Assembly: GCA_006384855.1 (NCBI GenBank)
Contig: VCJN01000687.1
Span: 1 to 64,000 of the forward strand
Direction: 5' to 3'
DNA from: Tetraselmis striata
Lineage: Eukaryota; Chlorophyta; Chlorodendrophyceae; Chlorodendrales; Chlorodendraceae
Length of the DNA stretch: 64,000 nucleotides
The position numbers were made by a program, and so were the translations under genes. Positions 21,901 to 33,800 of this stretch are shown piece by piece. Below the pieces are notes generated by a model. The model worked only from the letters and a program-made list of their open reading frames with translations. It was not told the origin of the DNA and did not search any database. Position 1 is the first letter of the stretch. Each line of letters starts with the position of its first letter.

Positions 21901-23810
21901 TACACGCCTTGCCCACCCTCGGCGGTACGTACTGCAAGCCCAGTACGTGAGGTGGTAGGTAAGAACCAGTGTGGCTGCTGACTGTGTGGGAAGCTCCTAC
22001 GGGATTCTGCCGGTTTGCGCGTACATGCTCTTTTTGGAACACCCCCTCACACACCCACACCCTCCTCCCTTTCTCCCCACTCGCGGTGAAGAGGAGAAAC
22101 AATACTCTCGGGCTTCTGTGGCGAACCAACTCATTAGGTGCGGAACCGGAGAACTCACGAAATGGCACAGTATCTGTCAAGCAGATGGTAAAAGTTGTGG
22201 GCTGGTCCTACCTACGCCCTCGCGAATGAGTGCGCAGGGGGAGCATCACGATCTGCGCGGCGTACTTACCATTGCAGTGTGGATGCACGGGGGGGATGGG
22301 CATGCGATGGGATGGGGGTCGCCGGGGGGGGGGGGGGGGGGGGGCTGGGCTCGGCTGGGGAGGGGGGGGGGGGGAGCACCGCAAGCAGCTCCTGCGTGCC
22401 GTAGTAGAAGTAGAAGAGCGCGGAGAGCGCGATGCCGTAGCTGACGTTGTACAGCAGCGTGATGTAGAGGTAGCTGCCGGTGAAACTCCAGTCGCCCTCC
22501 ACGTAGAGCCCCTTCTCGAATAGCACCACCGTAAGCACGCTGAGCGGCGTGATGGCGTACACAAACTGCAGCGTCCAGCGCTTGCACATGCGCACGTAGC
22601 GCCCGTTGACGACCAGCATGTCGGGGCTGAAGCAGCAGGTACCCATGAGGCACGAGCGCCGGATGTGCTTGCCATCCAGCTTGAGCTCCACCGCGCCCGG
22701 GCCGCCCACGTACGCCAGCAGCAGGCACGTGAAGTTGTAGATCACCCACGCCTCGTACCTACGCCCCCCCCCCCCCCCCCCCCCCCCGCCCAGGGCATGC
22801 GCTCGTCAGCTCATACGGCGGGGCATTCGGGGGCCATGTGGAGCGGAAGGGATGGGCGCACCATTGCCGGACGGTGTCGAACCAGATGGACTCCGCCGGG
22901 AAGAGCAGCGAGCAGTAGGATGTGATGGTGGTGACGGGCACGATGAAGATTATGCGCAGGATGTAGCGCTGCGCAGCGTGTTGGGGAGGGGGGGGGGGGG
23001 GTGGCCAGGCGGGCCGTCAGATGTGCATAGTACACCCGTTTGGGGGTGTGAACTTCCATCACGGGTGGCTTGCCATCCCAAGAGCGCGATCAAAGGGGTG
23101 AGGAAGGTGGGTCAAGGGGGTGGTGGTCGTCAGGTGGTGGGGGGGGGGGGGGGGGGGGGGCTACCTGGAACATTGGCTCAGCGTAGTTCCGCAAGTGCAT
23201 CACAATCTGCTCAGGGAAGCGCGGATCCATTGGGTGGTGTGTGTGGGGGGTGTGGGTGGGTGTTTGGGGGGGGGGGGGGGGGGGGGGGGGGTGGAGTGGG
23301 CTTCAGCCGCGCCGCCCTCGGAAGTAAGGAGGGTGCTATTCCCCCCTCACCCCGCGTGGGCGCTTATCTGGTAGCACACCACTACACAGCCAGGGGACTC
23401 GCACTCACCCTGATGATGCCTCTATTCGTGTACGAGTACTCGCAAGCCACTCCAGCCCTCCGGCCACCTAATTGACTGATCCCCCAAACACGGAATTCGT
23501 CTCACAGTTGCCTACACCGCTTCCCTCCCCCCCTCTCTCTTTGGGAGGGCTCAGCCCCTGTGGCAGCCGCTCAGCTTGCTCAAACGGACAGGAGATCCCC
23601 CCCCCCCTCCCCCTCTATAGTAAAGCATAGCTCTGGTGGCAGCCGCAAAGGGTGCTGAGTTTCACGGGGATCCCCCGACCAGCACCCCTGATGCATCCCG
23701 TTGTGGCGAGCACCACCCCTCCCGCGCGCACCTACCTGCCACAGCGACAACACCAGCACGAAGGCCAGGCACAGCCCGCCGGTGATGATGGCGCCCATGC
23801 CGCCTATCAT
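18943..23810 (-). CDS. TMEM184/LAZ1-like seven-helix membrane protein (DUF300, organic solute transporter alpha family)
   Basis: Seven exons: 23736-23810, 23165-23206, 22862-22968, 22380-22758, 21094-21156, 20399-20734 and 18943-19359, with phases that fit at every junction, give 472 residues. Landmarks in order: first helix AIITGGLCLAFVLVLSLWQ, then VMHLRNYAEPMFQ, RYILRIIFIVPVTTITSY, RQWYEAWVIYNFTCLLLAYVGG, CFSPDML, CKRWTLQFVYAI, SYLYITLLYNVSYGIALSAL, HPVLKFIVIKGVVFLTFWQ, then LQNFLILLEMVVAAVLM, AFPYKEY, DVVTDTYHSFAPAYHDYVLY and RARTFLMMGKE. These are the family signatures. LAZ1 is a tonoplast/endosomal protein affecting brassinosteroid signalling and vacuole integrity in plants; animal relatives move solutes. 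The C-terminal exon is acidic and low-complexity, probably cytosolic. Most introns carry runs of 13-26 C in the sense strand near donor, acceptor or both. The start ATG (MIGGMG) was chosen because the first helix begins there. Confidence 0.92.
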
Positions 23811-24838
23811 CGTGACCTCCGGCAGGCCCCGCGCTGACCGTTCCTCCAGCCGCTCCTTCCTGCGCGGGCTGCTGAGGCGCTGCCGCTGGATTGTTCTGAG
23901 GTGGCGGCAGATCTGATCGGAGTCGCGGCGGCGGCGACGTCGGCCGGCCTGCCGAAGCGACACCAGGCGATCCACCTGCCCGGCGTCTTTCTGGGATTTC
24001 CGAGGCGCAGCTGGTGCGGCAGTTCGAGGAGCGGGCGGGTGGGGCTGCAGCGGGCGACTGGGTAGTAGGTCGAGCGGCACATGCTGCTGCTGTGCTTCGC
24101 CGGCACACGCAGACGGCCCGGCCGCCTGTCCCGTGCGCGCGCGGAAACTGCAGAGAAACTAGCGACAATCATGATGCCCTGGTGCCACGTACTGGTGTGA
24201 ATCTGCTTTAGCGGGTTTAAAGCGGGGGATCGCTTACCCGATGGTATCAGGGTTTCTCATGACCTATGCTTTGCGTTATTATAAGAATGCGGAGGATATC
24301 ATCCTTAATCTAACCGTGATTCCTTCTCGCTAGGTACAAACATTGTTTTGAAATGTATCTTCGATATCTCAGCGCGGCATCAATGCTCCCACTCGCGAAT
24401 GTCGCTACATATTTAAAAAATCATGCACCTGTGTCTGGCTGGCCGCCCACACACGATAGCTGGTCGTCGCCATCGTCGGCGCGACAATAGTAATCGCGAT
24501 GATGTCTCGCTGCCGCCGTTGATGTTGCTGTCACTAATCAACATTACGCCATCAACGTCCACACGCAGCCCTTTGAAGCGGCGCCGGCCCAGCCGGTGGA
24601 GCTTCGCCTCGTCAACCTTACGAAGTGCAGGCACGACCTGGTAGGGTCGCGCATGCGTATGGACGCCAACCACAGCGGCGTCGCGTGAGCCGTCGCTGCA
24701 AGCCGATGAACCTGCCCCTCTTGGGCCAAGAGTCTTAGTGGCGTGGCTGGGCGAGGCGCGACCAGCGAGGTGTTTTATAGAACACCGGGTACGGACTGGA
24801 GTGCGGAGTGCCCGGGCTGCAGTGGAAAGCTGGGCACG
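23811..24838. other. Upstream region between TMEM184 (minus) and AP endonuclease (plus)
   Basis: About 1 kb between two divergent starts. The part next to TMEM184 is GC-rich with a long minus-strand frame that could be 5' leader. At 24544-24688 a plus-strand frame (VHTQPFEAAPAQPVELRLV) could be an upstream exon, but no matching splice junction convinces me. From 24710 the frame of the first AP endonuclease exon is open and includes a CxxC (CPGC) before the chosen ATG, so the true start may lie further upstream. Confidence 0.4.
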
Positions 24839-27800
24839 ATGGGAACGCTGCCGCGACTGGTGCACCTTGGGACCAGGCATGGCATGTTGCGGTGCGCTTC
24901 AGCGCACATTGGCAGGCCGCGCGACAGGCTCGCCCTGCCTGCCAAGTTGGAGAGGCATCCGCCAACTCGGAGCTCCACGTTTGCAGCAGCTCTGTCGTCT
25001 CCGGAGGGCTGGAAGCCGTACGATGCAAGCATGCGCCGCGCAGCGCTGCCGCCGGACAGCGGCGCCTTTACTGTTGTCTCTTGGAACGTCGCTGGCCTCC
25101 GGGCGCTCCTGCGCAAGGTGCTGCGCCCGCCTACCTACCTGCCTGCCTGCTTGTTAGCTGTGTTGATACTAGTTCCGACCAACAACCCATATACTGTCAG
25201 GAGCACATGCATCAGGATACAGTGAAGAATTGCGCAATCTTCATAGTTCAGCGGTGAATAATTGTTATAGATGCACTGATTGATAGGAGACTCACTTATC
25301 AAGGCCCGACTACACCAGTGCATCAGTATAATGGCTCTGATTTAACTATGCATTACATACATCCTTCTACCTGTGATTACATAGACATATTCACATAAAG
25401 ATTGGGTGAAAGTACATATACTTAGAAATTAATATATATCAGATCAGCAGATCGACATGTAGACATGGAAAGATGACACCTCCTGCTGTTTAGACCGCAA
25501 AACTCTCTCATGCGGACCCTCACACGCCATGCTCTCTCTGCCGAGTTAGCCAGGCAATGCCGCCCAGCAGCACAAGTGCGTCGTCCTCGCCCCCCGGTCT
25601 GACTGCCCCGGCGTCTCCCTTCCTGGCAGGACCCGCACGCCATGCGGCGCCTGATCTTGGAGCACCGGCCCGCAGTCATTTGCCTGCAGGAGACAAAGCT
25701 GCAGGTACGGGTGGCCACGCTCTGGGCTCCCTATATACCAACGGTTTGGCCCCCTGCCCGCCAAGATAAAAAAACTGCGTTCATCTTGTGTTCCATCACA
25801 ATACACCAGGAGAACCTCGCAGCTCAAGCAAATGGTACGCTACGCTCCGGCTTGATCCACCCTTGCTTGTGGCTCCAAATCAAACTTAACTGCGATGTTG
25901 CGCTGCTCTATTGACGACGTTCGCGCGGGCAGAATCAGCACGTGGAGGGCATCGAGGCAGCGCTGGAGCTGGAGGAGCTGGGCTACTGCGCGGCCTGGAG
26001 CTGCGCGGCCCCGCCCTCGCGGCTGGGCTACTCGGGCGTCGCCATGCTCGTGCGCTCCGAGCTGTGCAGCGGCGGCGCGTGCATCGTGGCTGCCCGTGTG
26101 CATGAGGATGTCGATTGCGAGGGGAGGGCGCTCGTGGCTGAGGTGGGACGCTCCGTCGGGTGCCGCTGCCTCGCCCTGTCCCTGGCCCCCATACCATTGC
26201 CCTTCACACCCTGTGCATGCCATATCAACATTCCGCAGTAGTCCCTTCAATGGACAATTTATGCCCTGCTGATGTATAGCATACGTATATAGGGGTATGA
26301 GTAGGGGGCGGTGGGAAGGGGGGGGGGGGGGGGGTTGTTGTGTAGGGGAAAGGCATTGAACCGGGGAGTGTTTTTTAATGTGTGCGGAACGGCACTTGAT
26401 CAGCCTCTTCACCCTTCAGTGCCTTTCGACCTTCCTTGCGCCACCTGTGTGCAGTTCCCAGACCTATACGTGGTGTGCACCTACGTGCCGAACGCTGGGG
26501 CCGACCTGAAGCGCCTGGACTACCGCGTGGACGTGTGGGATGTGCAGTTCTCCCGGCTCCTGAAGGTGGGTCGCCCCCTCACCGGCAGCCTCCTGTCTGG
26601 CCACGACCTGCCTCGTCGGCACGCTCCCGCCCAGCTTCCCGCCCTCTCGCCCTGCGTATGCCGATATGGGTTAACTAACAAATGCGTGTGCGCGCACGGA
26701 GCAGGACATGAACACACGCAAGCCTGTAATATTGGCTGGGGACTTAAACGTGGCACATCAGGACATTGACATTCACAGCCCATCCACCAACCAGAGGAGC
26801 GCCGGCTTCACTCAGGTGCGCTCACTGCTTGTTTGCCTGCCGGCACTGGTTGACGGCGCCTCATGCCCTGCCGCTCGGTCGCACAACCTCGCAAACAACA
26901 TAGCTGTGATGGTTGGCGGGGCTTGCGCTGCCCTGCTAGCCTCAACGCTGCTCCGCGCACCCACCCACGCACACTGCCCATCCATGACACCATCATGGGG
27001 CAGGCATACCAACATTGGCCGCAGGCTACAGGGAGAAATCGACGCATTCGGTTGCACCATCCATGTGAGCCCTGCCACGGACTGCTTTACCATACATTTA
27101 TATGTATGAAATAACAACGATAAGAATACCGCCATTGCTGGTTGACGCACTCATGTGATGTTATTGGATGGCATGCGCTGCAGAGCAATTAATTGGGATT
27201 CTCTGCCCGCTTGTGTCGCTCTGTAGGAAGAGCGCACCTCATTTGCAAGCCGTCTTCTGGGCCAGGGCTTTGTGGATGTTTTCCGCCAGGAGTACCCAGG
27301 TTTGTGCATGCTTCCGCTCACACTCCCGCAATCTCTGATTGGAGAGTGCACGCATCTCTGTCGAAAGCACCATCTGGTGTCATACTGCCACCCGCCTTGG
27401 TGTCCCGTACATTGCGGACTGACAGCTCAGTTATCCTGGTGCCACTACCCCCCCCCCCCCCCCTAGACGTGATCGCCTACACGTATTGGTAAGTGCTCAG
27501 GGGATCCAACCAGCACATGGAATCTGCCACGCTGTGCCATTGCCTGGCTTCTGCAGATGAATGCCCCCTGATGGGCAGCGTCCTGGGTGCCTTTGCAGGT
27601 CGTATCGAGCAAACTCACGCGCCAGGAACAAGGGCTGGCGGCTGGACTACACCTTGGTGCGTGCCGTGCCTATGAATGTGTAGCGTGAGGGATGCGAGCC
27701 TGTGAGAGTGACTTTTGAGTGTGACAATAGCGGCGTTATCAATGAATGCGTGTCGCCCAGGACAGGCTGAAGTGCTGAACCCATAGCACTCTACCATCTG

Positions 27801-30800
27801 TAGCTTGCAACCACAATTCCTCCCGACATACAGTACCATTTAATCAGGTTCACGGTCCACAAAATAATGCTGAAGTGTTTTTCCCCTACCTCTTGGGTTT
27901 AACGGAGAAAACGTAGTAGGCTCTCCGAAATTTCCCGCAGTGTGAGCGAAGCAATACCGGTAGCACCACGTTTTCATTACGAAATGTGAGGCGTCCTCCT
28001 CCTCCTCCGTCCTCGCGTGCTGCGTCTTCGTAAATGAACCGTTTAACGTTCGGTATTCGGATTCGGTCGTTTGATTTCACGGTACAGTTACGAGTGCGGC
28101 CCATTTCTGAATGGACGCGCGTGTATTCTAGCCCAGGCACGCTTGATATTCGTATGATACGAATATAACGCGGTACCGCAGCCCGTTTTTACGACTGCTG
28201 ATTATGAAGACTATTACCGGTATGGTGTAGCGGCCGCATGTCACTCACATATATAGCCCCGCGTCCGCCGACCCGGGGCCCGGCGTCCGTCGACGGACGG
28301 GCGACAATCGAACGACGGCGTCCGGCGTCCGGTTCCGGTACACGCGGCAGGCTTGGCGTTTCGCGCCGTGCCCGCCCGGTAGACCTGACGACCGGCCCGA
28401 CCCGCGCGGCCTCGTGCGGGATGCAGGCCGCTTTTAGGCGGCTTGTAGTGCCGATCTTAGAATACTGCTTTTAGCGGTGCTGAGTTTACTGGTTACTGGT
28501 TTACTGGTTACTGGCCTTTTTGTAATGCACACCAGTAGTCAGCGGCCCGCTTTTACGCGGCTACCCTGTAGTAGATTTGATCTGTTTTCAAAAGTAGTGC
28601 TGCTTTTCAAAAACTTGTTAATAAATCTACCGCTAAAAGCAGACCTGAAAGATCAACTCTACAAGCCGGCCGAAAGCGGCCCGCATCCCGCACGAGGGTC
28701 AACCCAAGAGGTATGGGCATCTCCAGCACAAATCCCCGCCGGCGCGAAGCGCCGCTTAGTGCAACATTGGGTAGGAATATCCATGCAGTTTTCGTGTTAT
28801 ATCCTGAAATACATTTCCATATGTAATTAAAATGTTTTTTCTCTCTATCGTGTTTTGCGGGGGAAGGGGGGGGGGGGGGGGTTGGCAGACCTACCATTGC
28901 AATATAATCCAGGTATTGCCATATATATATCCAGGTATCCAGGTATATGATTACATGTGCTAGATGCAATATTCCAGAAATCCAGACGGAAATCCAGAAG
29001 ATATCCAGGTATCCAGGTATCCAGGGTTGACGAGCCACTCGGCAGTACTGTTAGCACAGCCAGACCTGTCACCTGTCATCTGATAACATGCCTTAGCGAC
29101 CATTTATTTTATTACCTCTGGTCCTCACGTCGTGACATACCGGTACGGCGGTATGTGTCGGCTCTCGCGAAGATGTATGGAGTCGCCATAACTACTTATT
29201 ATTATACAGCCAAGTACCCGAATACGCGTGAACTGGATGAGTAGCATCCCCAAACTTGTATCCGTAGGGATACATATTTATGTATGTCTCGGATGTTACT
29301 TGATACTTTCATTTACATATCTAATGATTGCATGATTTTTATTATACAGATCCAATGCAAGGATTACGACATGCGGTAGGTGCGGGTACTGACGCTACCC
29401 GTACCTCGTACCGTCAGTACTGCATAGCAACATCTGCGCCAACATTGCATCATCAGATATGCTTCTATTTTGCTACGGGTTCATCATCAGTACCGCCCGT
29501 ACTTGCTGCGATCGATCGCGATTTTACATTGCTGCTGCCGCGGACTCTTCAGTCCATAATAAAAGGATACAGGTCGGGCAACTAGAATAAAATATGAAAG
29601 AAATGTCTTGCTAATTTAGCTATTTTCTTGAAAGAAACTGACAGATACATTTTATAATCGTATATGGATTTGGAAGGTAGGCAAGGGATATTAGCCGAAC
29701 AGTGCATAGGCTTTATTACATAATTAGGGCTTTGTGAAAGCCCTTATGTAATAAAAATTCAAGTGCATAGGCTTTGTTACACAGAAATGGCGGGGACTCG
29801 CGGCAAAGATCCACTAAGAGGGAGGGAGGGTGGGTTGTGCGGGCAGGAGGCCAGCACAGAAATACGATAGTAGTCCCATCTAGCAGATGATGATGGTTTT
29901 ATAGGATTCGACGGGTAATGGGGTCGGCACGCAAAGTGCCGTACTTCAACATTCTAGTGCTAAAGCACCAAGACTGCCCGGCGGGCGTGCATTGCTCTGT
30001 GGCCGCCACGTCAATTTGGCGTAGCGCGGGCAGCCGGTTGTCGAGACCCACAAACCCTAGGTTTAAGGGAGGGAAAGGAATCCCCAAGAACACAGCTCTA
30101 AGCATTACAAAGGGAGGTAGGCAGGGTTAGGGGGATTAGCCACCTCGGTCTTCATGACTGCCGGGGGCGCGCGGGGGAGGGGGGGGGGGGGGGGGGGGGG
30201 CGGCGCACGACGGAGCTGGGGCGATGCCGAGAAGGCTGCTAAGGACCATCGTGGGAGAGAGAGAACCGAACAGAAGCGCGGCGGCGCGGGTAGGAAGCGT
30301 AGTCGGGTCGATGTAGTTGATTACCGCAGAATTGCTGGCCCATCCGCCTCAGCAGCGGATTTTGTCCCGTATTTTGCCGTCTCGTAGTTTGCCGATTTTG
30401 CCCTCGGCCTTCGCCTTGCTCTTACCAACGTCCTTGGCGACGTCCTTGGTAAAGGTGATGCACGGCGCCGCCGCCTCGCGCGCCGGGCGCACTTTCTTGA
30501 AGTTGCGGCTCCCGCCGCCGTTATCCATGTTGCGGTCGTTGCGCCGGGGGCCACCGCCGCAACACTGACAGGCTTACGTCTTCGCAACGCCCGCGGTGTT
30601 TGCGTCGTAGACGCGGTCCTTGTAGAGCTCCAACATCTCGGTACACTCGGGAGACCCCATGTTCTTGGTGCCATGGCGGATGTAGCGCTCCCGTACGACA
30701 TGGAGGGAGAAGGTGTCGCCGTTGTGCATATGCATGTCCCAATGCTTGCGAGAATAGGCCAAGCTGAACCGATGACCGTCGTCGACGGCCTCCATGATGT

Positions 30801-33800
30801 GAACGACGGCCGCGAGCCGCTGTCCGAAAGTCTGTGTAATCCGGTTGGTGACGCACGCCGCAGCTAGTAACTTGCGCAACTCGATGGCTAAGCCGGCGAT
30901 GAAGGCCCCGTATCACGCGGCGTGGTAGTATTCGTGAGCCGCTGGCTGAAGACGAGGGTTACCAAGCTGGTAATCGAGCGCGCGGTCGAGGGCGAAGGGG
31001 AAACGCCTCGGGCGTCGGAGACTGTCGGTTGGCATCCCATTCTCGAAGACGGGCATAGCAATAGCGAGGGCGGTTTTCCAATCAAAGTAGTGTGGTTCGC
31101 TCGAGGGAGCAAAGGTCGCACGGACGTTCTTGTCCATACCAACGGCGCGGGAATTGTTCCGGAATGGCGTCCGGAATGGCGTCCTCCTCGTCGACGGCAG
31201 TCGGCGGCATAGGAGTCTCTTGGGTAGCGAAGAACATGGAGAGATGCTCCTGTATGAGCCGTCTCATTGTGGCATCTTTGGCCTCACGATGCCCCGCCTC
31301 GATGCGCGCTTGTGCAGTGGTCGACGTCTCGACACCCTCGAGCCTCGGCAGCCGCCGCCGGCATCGACCATCTTGGGGCCGGTGGGTGAGCCGATGCCAG
31401 ACATATCGAAGGGATCGTCCGGGAGGGAGTCGCGGGGAGAAGAGAGAGAAGAGCCTCGGTTTGAGATGGTCATGTAGTAGCATCGAGAGCGGAGGGTGGA
31501 AGGTTATTACCGCTTCCGAGGGCTTGAGCACACTGCACGGTCCGAAACCGCGAGTTTGTGTTGTAGGGGTACGAGGAGGCCAGCACAAAATTAGGAGAGT
31601 GGTCCCATCTAGCCGACGATGAATGTTTTATAGGGTTCGACGGGTACGAGGGTGACCGATGTTTTCGCCGAGGTCGGCACGCCAAGTGATGTGCTTATTC
31701 ATTATTCTAGTGCTAAATCACCAAGACTGCCCGCCGGGCGTCCATCGCTGTGCGGCCGCCACGTCAATTTGGCGTGGCGCAGAGGCCGCGGGCAGCCGAT
31801 TGTCGAGACCCACATAATGTTTAAGGGAGGGAAAGGAAACCCCAAGAACACATTTCTAAACAAAATCGAAATTGGTGAGCACTACTAAGGACACACTTGG
31901 ATCGGGTATTGCCCATTTATTCGGGCAAAATGTACGTACATTGTTTAAATTTGATACCAATACAAAAATGCGGACCAAAACACTCTAATAAGATCACGCT
32001 AACGATTTCAACGCGTGTCTGCGTCCAATCGGCCAGTTATCGCCAGCGACTAGTATCCTTGTCAGCATACCATACCCATAATTTGAAATCTGACACTTCT
32101 TACAGCTTTGTTTCCGCTTAGTAAATTTTCTAAACGTGCCAATTGTCGTACAACCCGGTTGCACGAACCCGCATAGGGTCCACTAATGAAAGCGCATAGC
32201 ATGCAACCCTTTGAAAGCCATGTCCCAAATGTAAGCGAAAGTGGTATGGTCCTCGCCCCCTCCATCCCCCCTGCCCTCTGGGTGGCGGGGCGGCGGGGCA
32301 TAAGCGTTGTCATGTTGCATTCAGTTGAATTTGAATTTGAATTTGAAATTGATTTACAACATGCTGACTTGCTGCTCTCCATTGCCTAAGCCGAGTTGCT
32401 TTTAGGACCTGCTTTATCCAACCGCTGTGGGAACCCTCGAGATTACGGATGCAGATTCCGGCCTTCCTCATTGTCACCCGCGCCCCTCCTCCTTCCATGC
32501 CGCTTGGTATTGCCCCCCCCCCCCCCCCCCCCTGCCGTGGCGGGGGTGTCGTGTACGGTGGTCTGCGGAAGCGTGTTTGTCAACGGTGGGTGTGCGTGCG
32601 GGGTTTCTGGGAGGTACTGGGGTTGGACATGGCAGATTTGCGGGACTGTCGGGATATGCGGAGGAGAGTATGTAGCCATCCGATTGAGTGTCGTTGGAGT
32701 TCCCAACAGAGGCGGATTGCAGCGGCGCTGGGAGGCGGAGGGGGCTTGTCCGGGGTTTGCTTCTTGGGGCGGAGGACCGTGAGGCTATCGATGGCTTCTA
32801 GTGCGAGTTTGTTGCATTCACGTGTGACGACATGCCACCCCGGCGCTTTCCGTTTTGATGGCGTGTTTATTGGCTTTGTGTTTTTGTGTGATGCGGGCAT
32901 GTAGGCGGGTGCATGATTCTGTAGCAGCATGTAGTGTAGCTCGTGCACCGCATGAATATGCATACATTTGAGGAGGGCAGTGTCCTCGTCCGCTAGGTGG
33001 GTTCGAGTGGCTGGGGCGCATGAGTTGCGCCAGACCATTGACAGTAGACTTGTGCCGGTAGAGGAAGGCCGGTGGCCGGAGCTGTAATACACATATGTGT
33101 TCCCGCTTTGGTAGTTCGAGATGGCATGCCCTCAGAACAACTCGATCCGGGCGGCGGAGGGCAGCGGATTAGCATACATGTAATTCAATTCCAATTTCAA
33201 TCTCAATTTAGACTGAAGTTGGTAAACATTTCCGATGAGGATGAGGATATTGTAAATCCTGCGGCGCCGCAGGATTTACAAGAGCCATATTCTGCGGCAC
33301 GCGGACACGCGGGTGTGTCCACCGCATTGAGGTTGGTAATTATTGTCGGCACCGGAACGCGCGCGACTGCACCCACGGTTGCAGAACCACGCCCGCACGC
33401 CCGCGCCGCCATATGGCGCCGCCCCGTCGCCCGCCGCCATTGCCATTACCGCTGCCATATCCCCACAGACGACGAAGCGCTTCCGCGCTGCTCGTAGCGG
33501 AACCGAAACCACCTGCCTATACGTTTCGGCCGTTGCAGCTTGTGCCGTCGTGGTGACGACGTCGCGCTCGCCACCGCGCTAGTCGCCGCCGCCAGGGTAA
33601 CAACATGACCGCTGCGGCTAGCCTCTTTGGCCGGCGCGCCCTCGGACGTTGGGTCTTCGAGCTCCGCGTCAAGCTCGTCAGTTGCATCCATCAGACTGGC
33701 GAAGCTCTGGCGATGAGGAGCATGTGCGTTGGGCAGCGAGGCGTGCTCCATGGCGGCGGCGACTTTTCAAATATTCCGACCGGAGCGGCTGGGCGGTAAA

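Noticed and set aside
32320-33230. AT-rich GAATTT-type repeats in opposite orientation bracketing a 170-codon frame
   Set aside because: Similarity is only low-complexity GAATTT/AATTTC; no shared unique sequence or target duplication.
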